A DNA stretch of 64,000 bases from Strigamia acuminata. Its lineage: Eukaryota > Arthropoda > Chilopoda > Geophilomorpha > Linotaeniidae. The position numbers were made by a program, and so were the translations under genes. The stretch is taken from the NCBI GenBank assembly GCA_949358305.1, contig OX442322.1:3720001-3784000 (forward strand). Reading direction: 5' to 3'. The number at the start of each line of letters is the position of its first letter. Positions within the stretch are counted from its first letter, which is position 1. Of this stretch, positions 33,727 to 44,289 are shown one piece after another. The notes under the pieces were generated by a model. It was not told where the DNA came from and searched no databases. It saw only the letters and a list, made by a program, of their open reading frames with translations.

Positions 33727-35349
33727 TTAATCATTAAACAAATTAAAGTGAACAAACACTTGATACGTTCCTGGTATTTTACCAACTTCTTCTGCTTGCC
33801 CTAAAACCATGAGCGTTTCTTTAGCTTTTATTTCTACCGGAGGTCCGCAAACATGATTCCAGAATAACTTACCTTCTTCGAGATGAATGTCAGCAATCAC
33901 AACATACTCAGCTAAGCCATCCACCAAAGTCAAATAACCAATTCCTATGTTTCTAATGTCAACTTCTGGATATACTTCAGCTGAATGCATGTTGTGCGAC
34001 AAAATATCTATTTGTGTAATTTCACATCTTTTAAATGTTGTAAAAACTGATGTTTCTTTATCATCATAAGAGAAAGTTACTCCTCCTTTCTTGTTGACTG
34101 GTTGATAATTTTCAAATTTCACAATATATTTACTAACTTGTAAAACTGCTTTCCATAGAATTTCTATAATGTTTTCTATTTCGGCTTTATTTTTATCTAT
34201 GTCTGCTCTAATTTGCTCAGTGCCTCCTTTTTGTATTGTCTGTTTGATGTGTTCTATTTCTGCAGCCATTTCAGCCTTATGTGCATCTATGCTCACTTTA
34301 ATTTGTTCATCATCCTGTAAACTCTGCTTGATGTATTCTGTTACTGTTTTATGTGCATCTTCCAATGGTTCAATGTGTTCGCGGAAAATGAACATAATGT
34401 TCGAGATGTCCTTTTGATGGCCACCTAACAACATTCTGATGTGTTCTATATCTGCAGCCATTTTAACTTTATGTGTTTCTAGCATTGCTTTAATTTGCCT
34501 ATCATCCTGTAAACTCTGTTTGTTGCGCTCTATTTTTGCAACCATTTCAGCCTTATATGCATCTAGCATTGCTTTAATTTGCTCATTGTCATGTATACTC
34601 TTTTTGATGTGTTCTATTTTTGCACTTATTTCAGCCTTATGTGCTTCTAGCATTGCTTTAATTTGCCCATCATCCTGTAAACTCTGTTTGTTGCGCTCTA
34701 TTTCTGCAACCATTTCAGCCTTATATGCTTCTAGCATTGCTTTAATTTGCCCATCATCCTGTAAACTCTGTTTGTTGCGCTCTATTTCTGCAACCATTTC
34801 ACCCTTATATGCATCTAGAATTGCTTTAATTTGCTCATCATCCTGTAAACCCTGTTTGATGCGTTCTATTTCTGCAGTCATTTCAGCCTTATCTGCATCT
34901 ATGCTGGCTTTAACTCGCTCATCATCCTGTAAACTCTGTTTGATGCGCTCTATTTCTGCAGTCATTTCAGCCTTAATTTGTCCATCATCCTTTAAACTTT
35001 GTTTAATGTGTTCTATGTCCATATCCATTTCTGCCTTATGTGCATCTATGTTCGCTTTAACTCGTTCATTGTGCTGTAAACTCTGTTCAATATGGTCGTC
35101 GACTCGAGATTTTATATCTGCCATAAGCACTGCAGAATCTGCAGCTGCCGGGTCTGGTATTCCAACGTCAAAATCTTTTTTTAGTTGAGCGATATCGTTT
35201 CTGTGGCCGAACACCATTCGCCTAATCTGCTCGTGTTCGCCATGAGTTAAATTACTTCCGTCTCGTTTGGCAATTTTGCGCGGGGTCAGTCCAAATCTGT
35301 GCACTGGATTTAAGTGGAAGTCGTCTCTCGCCTTATTAATGCTCCCCAT
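33727..35349 (-). CDS. Fibre-like coiled-coil protein of Maverick A
   Basis: 540 codons from the ATG at 35349 (opening MGSINKARDDF). The N-terminal ~70 residues are nearly identical to the Maverick B protein. The middle is a long run of 27-35-residue repeats with the core KQSLQDD-x-x-x-IKAMLDAHKAEM, predicted to be coiled coil. The C-terminal ~140 residues form a globular, beta-like head starting KYIVKFENY and ending with a conserved TYQVFVHFNLFND. The architecture resembles viral fibres or attachment proteins, but no sequence family was recognised. The head differs strongly from the Maverick B head. The start overlaps the protease gene by 40 nt. Confidence 0.7.
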   Translation of the reverse strand: MGSINKARDDFHLNPVHRFGLTPRKIAKRDGSNLTHGEHEQIRRMVFGHRNDIAQLKKDFDVGIPDPAAADSAVLMADIKSRVDDHIEQSLQHNERVKANIDAHKAEMDMDIEHIKQSLKDDGQIKAEMTAEIERIKQSLQDDERVKASIDADKAEMTAEIERIKQGLQDDEQIKAILDAYKGEMVAEIERNKQSLQDDGQIKAMLEAYKAEMVAEIERNKQSLQDDGQIKAMLEAHKAEISAKIEHIKKSIHDNEQIKAMLDAYKAEMVAKIERNKQSLQDDRQIKAMLETHKVKMAADIEHIRMLLGGHQKDISNIMFIFREHIEPLEDAHKTVTEYIKQSLQDDEQIKVSIDAHKAEMAAEIEHIKQTIQKGGTEQIRADIDKNKAEIENIIEILWKAVLQVSKYIVKFENYQPVNKKGGVTFSYDDKETSVFTTFKRCEITQIDILSHNMHSAEVYPEVDIRNIGIGYLTLVDGLAEYVVIADIHLEEGKLFWNHVCGPPVEIKAKETLMVLGQAEEVGKIPGTYQVFVHFNLFND

Positions 35350-35753
35350 TTTTTTAATACAAACAAACACAAATGTCCGCACGTGACTTCGTCAAACGAT
35401 TGATATTGATAAACGTTATATTTTATATTGTCTCCCAGATAACGGTACAATTCAATAGGAGGGGGAAGATCGCCAAAACTATCAAAGTATAATTTATCTC
35501 GCTTATTTTTAGCGTACGCCACCCAATGGCTACCACTTTGCAGATGCTTATTCAAATTAACAATCCCACATTCGAAGGGTCTGGCTTTGACGGGCAACGT
35601 GTCTCTGGAGAACACGCTTCTGAAGAATGGAATATTCATTCGTCTAGCCAATTTGTCCAATTGCAGGGAATCCAGCGGTTGAATTATTGCCCCATCTTTC
35701 CCGCCGCCGACGAGCCGTACGGTTTCAAGTAGAAACCTTTTCCAGTTTTGCAA
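35310..35753 (-). CDS. Adenain-like cysteine protease of Maverick A
   Basis: Maturation protease of the Polinton type, with GSHWVAY (His), YFDSFGDLPPP (Asp) and TCGHLCLFVLKKW (Cys). The expected N terminus (LDSLQLDKLARRMNIPFFR) has no ATG in frame at the usual place. The frame overlaps the end of the minor capsid gene by about 70 nt, and the fibre gene overlaps its end. Translation might use frameshifting or the ATG inside RRMNI. Confidence 0.75.
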   Translation of the reverse strand: MQNWKRFLLETVRLVGGGKDGAIIQPLDSLQLDKLARRMNIPFFRSVFSRDTLPVKARPFECGIVNLNKHLQSGSHWVAYAKNKRDKLYFDSFGDLPPPIELYRYLGDNIKYNVYQYQSFDEVTCGHLCLFVLKKWGALIRRETTST

Positions 35754-36163
35754 ATCCGTAATTTTTTTTTTAACGACTGTCGTAGACCTTTGCCTTCGGT
35801 GGCTAAATTGTGGCGCTTGGCTTCATCGACCATTTCCTTATTTGTTTTTGCCGAGTCTACGGCTTTAGCGATCCCTGCCGCACCTCCAGCCAGTCCACCC
35901 AATGCCCCCAATAATAGAAGCAGCAATGGAAAGAATCCACCAGTTTGTCTAACCTGTTTTGTAGGTATGCTTAAAGTCATTCCTTTCTTTTTAGAACCGG
36001 CCTTTTTGATCTTATTTATCTGTCTAACAGTAAGAGACAAGCCATGATTGCCGTTCAATTGTTTATACTTCAATCTTAAATGTAAGGGTATCCTTTTTTT
36101 GATGGATTTGGATACCTTTCGTTGCTGATTGGGGGTTAACGCTACCTTATGTATTTTATACAT
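35684..36163 (-). CDS. Minor capsid protein (pVI-like) of Maverick A
   Basis: 159 codons. It has a very basic N terminus, a hydrophobic Gly/Ala/Leu-rich central helix (GGFFPLLLLLLGALGGLAGG) and a basic C terminus ending in KPYGSSAAGKMGQ. This layout matches Polinton minor capsid proteins thought to link capsid and membrane, like adenovirus pVI. It follows the major capsid gene by 19 bp. Confidence 0.7.
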   Translation of the reverse strand: MYKIHKVALTPNQQRKVSKSIKKRIPLHLRLKYKQLNGNHGLSLTVRQINKIKKAGSKKKGMTLSIPTKQVRQTGGFFPLLLLLLGALGGLAGGAAGIAKAVDSAKTNKEMVDEAKRHNLATEGKGLRQSLKKKLRICKTGKGFYLKPYGSSAAGKMGQ

Positions 36164-36182
36164 CTCTTATTTTTTTATAACT

Positions 36183-37089
36183 TTAATATAACACTTCGAT
36201 TTTGCCTTTGTCCAATTTCATATTCATCAACCTGTCGCCTATTATCAAAGCGTAAGCTTTAGTATTGGCCGGGACTGCCGTTTCAAATTTCATTTTTATT
36301 TGCACGTCGATTATGCCAGTTTTCAGCCTCTCGCTCTGTTTCGAGCAATCGATCACAATCAGCGGGTAAAGTTTCGCATAATCCCACGCGTTGAACATTA
36401 TATCAGATGCGCCGTAATAATCTTTCCTAAATTGGATGCACGATTCTAGAAACCTACTGAAATTGCTATTTTCAAAGTTCTCGTTCGAGTCTAAATAGGG
36501 GTACCGCTCGAAGTTCAGGTAAGCGTGAACTTCGTTGACTTTAACGGTGTCGAATATTGCCGTATTTTTGGTTTGGTCGTTTCTTTTATCGGTCTGAAAT
36601 CCGACGATGATGTACCGAGGTTTTTCGGAAGTGCTAGTGGTTCCTACTCGCCAGGCATGCTCCGTGGTTTGGGGCAAGTCTGACATTTCGAACAACCAAT
36701 GACGGAACGCTAAGGGAATATTCACACCTCTATCCATGGCTGCGAGCAGACAACTCTTTTGCACGTCGGATGGAATCACGTGCGGCATTAACCAATATAA
36801 TTGTTGGAGAACTATTTTACCTTCGGGTATGGCTACTTGGGCTCCAGCCACAGTTTTATTTGCGGCTTTAAAAATGGCATCGTCGTTATGCGTTCTCATC
36901 AAAGTTAAAACTTGTTTTGCGCCGTAAATGACTTTGTTGTAGTCTTCAAAGAATCCCATCAGATGGGTCAGTGGCACTAACAATGAAAAGGTACCGTGCT
37001 TTTTTGGCAGCAAGTTGTATAACCTGCGCCGTAACTCAAATCCGGGATTGTCGAGATCCACCGATTTGCCGGACTTGTGTTCGGGTAAC
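36183..37089 (-). pseudogene. Major capsid protein of Maverick A, C-terminal part
   Basis: Encodes about the last 300 residues of the double-jelly-roll capsid protein and is nearly identical to Maverick B. It is cut by gypsy B at the GTAAC duplication (37085-37089). The N-terminal part resumes at 60428-60843. Confidence 0.92.
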
Positions 37090-37213
37090 TGTAACATAAC
37101 GAGATAAATCATGGCCGTGTCGTTATGTTGAGACTCGGGCTAAAACCTGGCTCTATTGTTTATTCGTTAGTCACGCCACCACTTGTGGCAGCACCGTACA
37201 ACAACATGTTACA
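37090..37213 (-). repeat. 3' LTR of gypsy B
   Basis: 124 bp, TGTAACATAACG...AACATGTTACA, identical by eye to 60299-60422. Confidence 0.93.
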
Positions 37214-37365
37214 TCTCCCTTTTTTTTTTAAAAACAAATGAGTAAATACTAATAATAAACATGAGAGATTACAAAACAAAATCAGATTAGATATGACTAG
37301 CAATGAGTTATTTAACTTACTAAAACAAACAAACACAACTTTAAATACGAGTATTAGTATTATAA

Positions 37366-39383
37366 TTATAAGTTCAATTTGTCCGGTGGTCGGCTGATCC
37401 GTCCGCTGCGAGTCACCGTCACTCTTGGTCCGCACACGATCGGTGATGATTGCGTCGCCGGCTGCGATGATTGTTCTGCCGCAACCGGAACGCCTGGTGG
37501 ATCTGGAATCGCCTCTGATTGATGGGCCTCCAGGTTAGGCCTGGACTGTGAACGACTGCTCTGCGATGTGACAGGTAACTTCGCCTTCGTCTGCTTGAGA
37601 TGCGACGTGTTCCGCCTCATCACTCGTCCATCAGGAAACTCCACCTTGAACGATCTCGGTCCCTCAGCACCTTCTTTTATTCTTCCTCCTTCCCAATGCC
37701 GATGATTGGTTCGCACCCTGACCTCCATGTTTGGCTCAACCGGGACAGCTGGCTTCGCTGTGCGATCCGCATACAGTTTCTGTCGCTGCCGCTCATCTTG
37801 CAACGCCGCCGGTACGTCCTTCTCCACTTTTGGTTGCAATAATTGTCGGCCACCGGTCAAATGGGATCGCGTTCTTCTGCTGAACAACCGTTGTGCCGGA
37901 GAACCCAAACTCGCGCTTCTTGGAGTGTTTCTCCAATTCAGAAATGCCAATTGCAAATCTGTTCCGTCTTTATTGCATTTCCGAATTATATTCTTTACGC
38001 TTTGAACCGCCCTTTCTGCTAATCCATTGGCCCTTGGGAACCGCGGCGACGACGTTTGATGTAGAAATCCCCACTCTTTGGCGAATTGTGCAAACTCACG
38101 CGACGAGTATTGAGGACCATTGTCGCTTTCAACCACTTCTGGAATCCCATGAACCCCGAACCAGCGTTTCATCTTGTCTATTATTTCGCTAGACACTGTC
38201 GTATTTAATTCCGTCACCTCCGAAAAACCTGAATAACTGTCCGTGACTACTAAATAGTCTTGTCCTTTTATTTCAAAAAGATCCGTTGCCACTCTTTCCC
38301 ACGGCAATTCCGGGACCGGCTTATTCATGATTGGTTCCTGATCATTATCGCGTTGTGTGCTTTGGCATACACTGCATTTTTGCACAAATTCTTCAATTTC
38401 CGTGCTCATACCCAACCAAAATACTGCTTCTCGGGCTCGGCGAATTGACGACTGTATACCCAGATGCCCCAAATGAATATACTTCAAATAGTGTGGTCGC
38501 AGCTCTCTAGGAATTATTGGTCTGCTATTCTTGAACAATATTCCATTATATACTGCGATTTCATCTCGGAAACTCCAAAATGGCTTGACTGCCACTGGCG
38601 CCTCCTCTTTGCTTGCCGGCCAGCCCTTCAAAACAATTTCGATCAATTGCTGACTCTCAAAATCCTCCTTAATTGCTTGTTGCAATTTTTCCATTGCCTC
38701 TCCCGTCATTGGCAACACAATGTGCACCTGCAACTCTTCGGGATCTTCATCAGGCTTGACTGGCAGACAATCTCGGCTGAGTGCATCCGCTACCGGAATG
38801 TCCGTCCCTTTTTTGTAAATTATTTCTGGCCCGTAAGGTAACAAATCAAAGAAAATTCTCTGCAAACGCGCCGGAGCTCGGTCTATGGTCTTCTTAGCAA
38901 TGGCTTCCAGCGGCTTATGATCCGTCTCGACAATCAACTTCTTCCCATAGATGTAATCATGGAATTTGAAACACCCAAACCGAATAGCATACGCTTCCTT
39001 CTCTATTTGTGGGTATCTCTGTTGACACGACGTCAATGCCTGCGTCGCATAGCATACAGGTTTCCCATCTTGAAACAATGCCGCCCCCACCGCATGAGAA
39101 CTGGCATCAACGGAAAGAATGACGTCCTTGTTGACATCATAATATGCTAATACCGGTCTGGTCTTCAATGCCGCTTTTATCTGCATAACTGCCGACTCCT
39201 GATCGTGCGACCATTCCCAAGCAACCGCCTTCGGCAACAACTTGCGCAATGGTTCCGTCAACACCGAATAATTCGGCAAAAATTGCGCCAAGTACACCGT
39301 CATCCCTAAAAATCTTCTCAACTCGTCCTTGCACGATGGAGATTTAAGCCTGTCGATCGCCTCGACCTTTTCGGGATCCGGTT
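37366..39383 (-). pseudogene. pol: Gypsy B Pol, 3' part: RT thumb, RNase H, integrase
   Basis: Begins at the Maverick B insertion and continues the RT connection (RFLGMTVYLAQF). RNase H follows (SVDASSHAVGAALF, ETDHKPLEAI, VADALSRD). The integrase has an HHCC finger (HLGHLGIQSSI ... CSVCQ) and a DDE core (ATDLFE, ESDNGPQYSS, GLAERAVQS). The C-terminal tail is Pro/Ser-rich and ends near 37366, about 150 bp before the LTR. The type resembles K02A2.6-like gypsy proteins. The part is uninterrupted internally, and is a pseudogene only because of the insertion. Confidence 0.9.
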
Positions 39384-39527
39384 TGTTGTTGGAGAAATGG
39401 TTCCGTGGTGCCACACACTAAATGGGCAATCCATGATTTCAGCTCAAAAATTAAAAAAGGTTAAAATGAGGAAGTGGTTCGAGGGTGGGAGAATGGGGAT
39501 GTTTAGGTTAGGTTAGGTTTAGGTTAG
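39384..39527. repeat. Left terminal inverted repeat of Maverick B
   Basis: It matches the reverse complement of 56375-56518. The inner part carries TTTAGGTTAGGTTAGG, a telomere-like word. Confidence 0.9.
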
Positions 39528-40074
39528 CCAGCATTGTTGTAGTACAAGAGTAGATATGTGAATACGCATTTAATGTGCAATTCTTGATTTTATCCTCAAG
39601 GAGGAATTTAAAGGTATGAAGGAGGAAATGACCCGAGGCAAGGCCATGGGTGAGTGAATTAAATTATTCTGCTCTTTGAATTAAAAGGAAGTAGGTCATT
39701 GAACTACACTTGCTTCTATCACAGCTGGTTTTTGGACAGTTACATTTTGTTGCGAGGGAAGATGGATGAATGTCGTGTGTTGGTAAAATCCCATCAAACG
39801 TAAAACCATTTTTAGGAAAGTGGGGGATAATAAAAAGTGAAAGTGAGGGTAAATTGTATGGACTTCCTACGGCAGTGGGCATTGTTTGACATTGTTTAAA
39901 ATGGTCTGGGGGCATTGGAAGTGGGGGGTTAGAACAAAATTAAAAGTGGGGGTAATTTTCGTCTCGAGATGGTGAGTCGAATGCTATATCACACGTATGG
40001 GACAGAGTTCGATCTTGCCGTCAGGGTGTTTGATCACATGTTGGATCTGCAGTTGGTGAAATTTTGGCTGTGTC
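39528..40074. other. Left flank region of Maverick B without a supported gene
   Basis: About 550 bp. An 83-codon minus ORF (39664-39915) with several Cys is present but has no recognised domain and no second copy in the window for comparison. Confidence 0.4.
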
Positions 40075-40350
40075 CAACACGCTTCGCTTTATTTTCTATG
40101 TTCCACGCTTCGCTTTATTTTCTATGTTCCACGCTTCGCTTTATTTTCTATGTTCCACGCTTTGCTTTATTTTCTATGTTCCACGCTTCGCTTTATTTTC
40201 TATGTTCCACGCTTCGCTTTATTTTCTATGTTCCACGCTTCGCTTTATTTTCTATGTTCCACGCTTTGCTTTATTTTCTATGTTCCACGCTTCGCTTTAT
40301 TTTCTATGTTCCACGCTTCGCTTTATTTTCTATGTTCTACGCTTCTTTGT
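40075..40350. repeat. 26-bp minisatellite, about ten copies
   Basis: Unit TTCCACGCTTCGCTTTATTTTCTATG, with a C/T variant in two copies and a degenerate last unit. The unit is not a multiple of three and contains no plus-strand stop in any phase, so all three plus frames stay open. The overlapping ORFs of 169, 121 and 90 codons are artefacts of this. Confidence 0.92.
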
Positions 40351-40359
40351 TCTCTTACT

Positions 40360-41305
40360 TATGCATTTACATTTGCATTTATTTCTTATTTCATGTTTTC
40401 TGCATTTATATTTGCAATTTAACATTTAATCAATTTTCTGAAAAAATAAAAAGATTTTTTAATAAAACAGTCAATTAAAGAAAAATGTTTAATAGAAAAT
40501 GTAAAAAATGTAATTCAATTCATTTTAAATAAATGTATTAAATCATTTTAAATAAAAAGAATTAAATTAATTTGAATTTAAAATTCTTTTAATACATTTA
40601 AAAAATTACAAATTATCACCGGCTGAAAAACAAGGAACAAAGAACAAGGAAGTAGGTCGACGAGGCAAACCAGTTCTTTGTAAATGAATTGAATAAATGT
40701 ATTAAATGTAATAAATGTATTAAATTAAATTATTTCTTATTTTATGTTTCCTGCTTCTATATTTGCAATTTAACATTAAATCAATTTAACATTGAAACAA
40801 TTTTAAATAACAATTTTAAATTTAAAAAAAAAAAAGTCAATATTGAAAAAAATGTAAAATATGTAATTCAATTCATTTCAAATAAATGTATTAAATAATT
40901 TTAAATAAAAAAGAATTAAATTCAATTTAATTTAATACATTTAATACATTTAATACATTTAATACATTTATTCAATTCATTTACAAAGAACTGGTTTTGC
41001 CTCGTCAACCTACTTCCTTGTTCTTTGTTCCTTGTTTTTTTCAGCCGGTGATAATTTGTAATTTTTTAAATGTATTAAAAGAATTTTAAATTCAAATTAA
41101 TTTAATTCTTTTTATTTAAAATGATTTAATACATTTATTTAAAATGAATTGAATTACATTTTTTACATTTTCTATTAAACATTTTTCTTTAATTGACTGT
41201 TTTATTAAAAAATCTTTTTATTTTCAGAAAATTGTTTAAATGTTAAATTGCAAATATAAATGCAGAAAACATGAAATAAGAAATAAATGCAAATATAAAT
41301 GCATA
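40360..41305. repeat. Large inverted repeat in Maverick B
   Basis: About 40360-40700 is the near-perfect reverse complement of about 40965-41305, with a ~265-bp AT-rich loop that itself holds shorter inverted words. The arms contain AAAATGTATTAA-type words shared with other Maverick non-coding repeats. No coding content. Confidence 0.8.
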
Positions 41306-41698
41306 AGTGAAAAAATGGCAAACAGTCGAATGAAAATATTTTTTCCTCACCAGCAATTAAATTTCCCCCGAAGGCTTTTACTCTTTAAAAACAAAAATAA
41401 CCTTTAGAGATTTTTTTTTTTAAATGTGGTCAGTAAAAAATACAGGTTTTCAAAGTGACTCAACCAGAAATAAATGAATAATAAATTGTAAAAGAAAAAT
41501 AATTTTATTCAGCTTTTAATTAAAAGGTCTTTTACACATTTTTATTTGTTTTTCATTTTTTTTTTTTTTTTTTTTACATTGACAAACGAGTTAGCAGAAC
41601 AGGGGGGGCACTGCAATGATTGCATGCGTCACAATTAAACAAGACACTGTTAAATGAATGGCGTAAGAATGCTCTAGTATGTTCATAAAACTCCATTT
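41306..41698. other. Non-coding AT-rich stretch
   Basis: Contains a poly(T) tract (about 41558-41576). No gene is seen. Confidence 0.4.
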
Positions 41699-41992
41699 TT
41701 ATAAACATTCCTCCTCTTCATCAAAAAAATCTATATCCTTAATTTTCTTGCCCGGAATAATTTGATACAACTGCTTTATGTGTACTCTTGTTTCTGAGTT
41801 GAGAGAATCATGTATTATTCTTGCTCTTCTTCTTATTATTTTGCTTAGTTCAGGAAATTGTCCATCAATGCGAAATACAAATGCAAAATTATTTATATCT
41901 GTAATTTCAGCCCCCCATCTACTTATAAGTTCAAAGATTATTTGCAGTAATATTTTCTCACTTTTTTCATAAGTTGCACAAAAAAATTCCAT
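41699..41992 (-). CDS. Unknown Maverick B protein, 97 aa
   Basis: An open frame with a mixed, protein-like composition, acidic at the C terminus (DFFDEEEECL). It starts with ATG just after an AT-rich gap and lies on the same strand as the integrase-side genes. No family was recognised. It is outside the region where Maverick A can be compared, so its reality rests on composition only. Confidence 0.45.
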   Translation of the reverse strand: MEFFCATYEKSEKILLQIIFELISRWGAEITDINNFAFVFRIDGQFPELSKIIRRRARIIHDSLNSETRVHIKQLYQIIPGKKIKDIDFFDEEEECL

Positions 41993-42401
41993 GTTATTCA
42001 GCTGAGAAATAATTTATTTTTAATTGAAAATTAATTAAAATGATGTTTACATACTATATTTTTAATTTATTTTTAATTGAAAATTTAATTAAAAGCAATT
42101 TTATTTATATTTTTAAAAATTTATTTATTTATTATGCATTGCCGGATGAGTCACGCTGCTTTAATATAATTACATGGTCACGTGTTTTGAATTAAATCAG
42201 GTGTTTATTCATATATTCATTTTTTATTTCCAGATTTAATATGTGAAATATAATTCGTAATTACACCCAATTAATCGAAAGACTATTTCTTTATTAAGAG
42301 TAAAACAGTAAAATTAACAATATAACTATTATTTTAAAAACTTGTAATAATTAATTAATTAATTAATTAATTACATAATGTTGCATTATATATAATAGCA
42401 T

Positions 42402-42683
42402 TTAGCCAAATAAATGGGTTATTTCAGCCAATTCCTGGATTTCGGCAATAGTTACATTGTCATGTACGTATTTGACGTTTTCGATATTCTCACTGGAAAA
42501 TCTTCCAAGTTTTTCCAGCAGGGTTTGGATTTTAATCTGAAATGCCGGTCGCCACAAAAGTAACGAATCAGTTCTCTCTTCAATTGAGCCGCCATAATGG
42601 ACCAATAAAAATAAGGATAAATGTTTCAAAATGACCTTCCTTTCGTCGGTGGTTTTACTCTGTTGGAGTTGAAAAAGATACAT
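42402..42683 (-). CDS. Unknown Maverick B protein, 93 aa
   Basis: I chose the internal ATG at 42683 (opening MYLFQLQQSK), which follows an A-rich context like other Maverick starts; the frame remains open to 42803. The product is mostly helical by composition, with a Leu-rich middle. It lies 3' of the second protease on the same strand. No domain was recognised. Confidence 0.45.
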   Translation of the reverse strand: MYLFQLQQSKTTDERKVILKHLSLFLLVHYGGSIEERTDSLLLWRPAFQIKIQTLLEKLGRFSSENIENVKYVHDNVTIAEIQELAEITHLFG

Positions 42684-42919
42684 TTTAATTCTTTTCTTTC
42701 TCAGGTTGTATGTAATAGAGAAATGTTGCTTTTTTATATATAGAAAATTTTTGTTACGGTTATATTTTTGATTTGACACGGACTGGAATACACACCCGTA
42801 CATGTTTACACTCTCCCCGGCATGATTTCGTGCGAATCTTCGTTAATTTCAAAATTAGATTTGTTTTAATTTCTTAAATTATTTCACGTTTTTGTTAAAA
42901 AACAGATATTGGGTTTACT

Positions 42920-43339
42920 TTACAACAACTCCAGATTATTCATTCCTCGGATGATTTTAATGATTGTATTCTGCCTGAGGTTAAGATTGGCTGCTAAATA
43001 GAGCGCAAAGAGGCAAAACATCCCGCAAGAATCCTCTTTTGTCAACGAATACACTTCTTTTGTAGCATAATCTAGGATAACGTCTCTTCCGACAAAATCA
43101 ATGATCTCTTTAGGTGGAACGTTTCCCAAATTATCAAAGTAAATACCTCTGTCATTGCAAAGATACAAGCTTACCCAATGTGTACCGCCACCCGCCGATG
43201 GGTCTAAATTGATGACGAAGCTTTCATTCTTGCTCCGGTGATTCGCAAGCGGTTTCAGGCAATCGATGGGCAACACGTTGTTGAAGTGGGCGATACGTAG
43301 TTTGTTCTTTGCCCAGTTGTAAATTTCCACGTTATTCAT
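42920..43339 (-). CDS. Second adenain-like cysteine protease of Maverick B
   Basis: 139 codons. Recognisable blocks are INLDPSAGGGTHWVSLYL (catalytic His), IYFDNLGNVPP (Asp) and EDSCGMFCLFALYL (Cys). It is clearly of the same fold family as the protease at 49597-50049 but distinct in sequence. Its start codon overlaps the integrase stop (ATGA), so the two are translationally coupled or co-transcribed. A second copy of this fold in one element is unusual; it might process a different substrate or act on host ubiquitin-like modifiers. Confidence 0.75.
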   Translation of the reverse strand: MNNVEIYNWAKNKLRIAHFNNVLPIDCLKPLANHRSKNESFVINLDPSAGGGTHWVSLYLCNDRGIYFDNLGNVPPKEIIDFVGRDVILDYATKEVYSLTKEDSCGMFCLFALYLAANLNLRQNTIIKIIRGMNNLELL

Positions 43340-44289
43340 TTTTTAATATCGACGAGTTCATCGACCCATGAATTATGCTTCTGATCGTAGCCGACCCATT
43401 TCACTAGGTACTTCCATGATCCATCGCTGTTTTTCTTTTTTCTAATGACCTTTTCTATCAAATAAGGATCATCTACCCCGGTTTCAGTCTTTTGGAGTTC
43501 TTCACGGTAAAAGGAACCTTCGATCGATTCTCCCAAACTGTCTTTCAATTTGAAAATTGGAGGTTCGTACGACGTGTCCACTTTATCAATTGTAAAGATC
43601 TCATTAGTCCAATTTTGCAAAAACCCTTTGTCAAATATGGATTTGGATTTGGAAATACGCACTCGGTCGCCCACTTTGAATTTAGGCTTGGACGTTGCCG
43701 GTTCGGGAAGTAATTTTAGTCTGAGCGCCTTTTCATGTTTGGGAGCCACATCTTTGGGTTTCATGTTGGTCGTACGGTGAACCGAAGAGTTATAACGGGT
43801 CATCAATTGGGGTAAGATAGTAATCCAATTCCTCGAACCTTTCAAAGTAAAATGCCTGTACATGCGCTCTTTGAGCGTGCGATTGAACCGCTCAACCATG
43901 CTCGCTTTCAACGGCGAGTGTGTGGAAAAATGGTTGATGTTGAACTTTTTGACCAGTGCCTTGAAATGGAAATTGTAGAATTCTTTCCCCCAATCGGATG
44001 CCATGTTGACCGGCCCCTTATTCCCCGCTTTGACAAGCACCTTTACAAATGCAGCGGTTACGTCTTTCCCAGTCTTTGATTTGATGGGAACCGCATACGC
44101 ATATTTAGAGAACGCATCTATAACCGTTAATAAGTATTTATAACCTTTGTTTACACGGGAAAAAGGTATCAATTCGACTAAATCGATCTGCCATAAGTCG
44201 TTGATTGCAAAAGATACGACCGGACGTCTGACGTAATGCCTACGTGCCGCCTTATGTAATTCAGATACCAGTTGTTCTATGTCGGGCAT
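43336..44289 (-). CDS. int: Maverick integrase with C-terminal chromodomain
   Basis: 317 codons. The retroviral-type DDE core reads WQIDLVELIPF near residue 33, ASDWGKEFYNF near 100 and MVERFNRTLKERM near 133. An SH3-like part follows (FKVGDRVRISK). A chromodomain ends the protein (YLIEKVIRKKK ... YLVKWVGYD ... NSWV), a known feature of Polinton integrases that probably directs insertion to chromatin marks. The N-terminal HHCC finger is absent or shortened. The ATG lies directly after an A19 run inside the 3' end of the PLA2 gene, which it overlaps by 13 nt. Confidence 0.93.
   Translation of the reverse strand: MPDIEQLVSELHKAARRHYVRRPVVSFAINDLWQIDLVELIPFSRVNKGYKYLLTVIDAFSKYAYAVPIKSKTGKDVTAAFVKVLVKAGNKGPVNMASDWGKEFYNFHFKALVKKFNINHFSTHSPLKASMVERFNRTLKERMYRHFTLKGSRNWITILPQLMTRYNSSVHRTTNMKPKDVAPKHEKALRLKLLPEPATSKPKFKVGDRVRISKSKSIFDKGFLQNWTNEIFTIDKVDTSYEPPIFKLKDSLGESIEGSFYREELQKTETGVDDPYLIEKVIRKKKNSDGSWKYLVKWVGYDQKHNSWVDELVDIKK

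Noticed and set aside
34439-35188. 249-codon plus-strand Ser/Cys-rich ORF, and similar minus-strand ORFs at 50171-51325
   Set aside because: They are antisense shadows of the coiled-coil repeats of the fibre-like genes.
40075-40350. CRISPR-like array
   Set aside because: The 26-bp units are directly contiguous with no spacers, in a eukaryotic transposon.
39969-40478. ORFs of 169, 121 and 90 codons in three plus frames
   Set aside because: All are translations of the 26-bp minisatellite, whose unit has no plus-strand stop and is not a multiple of three.
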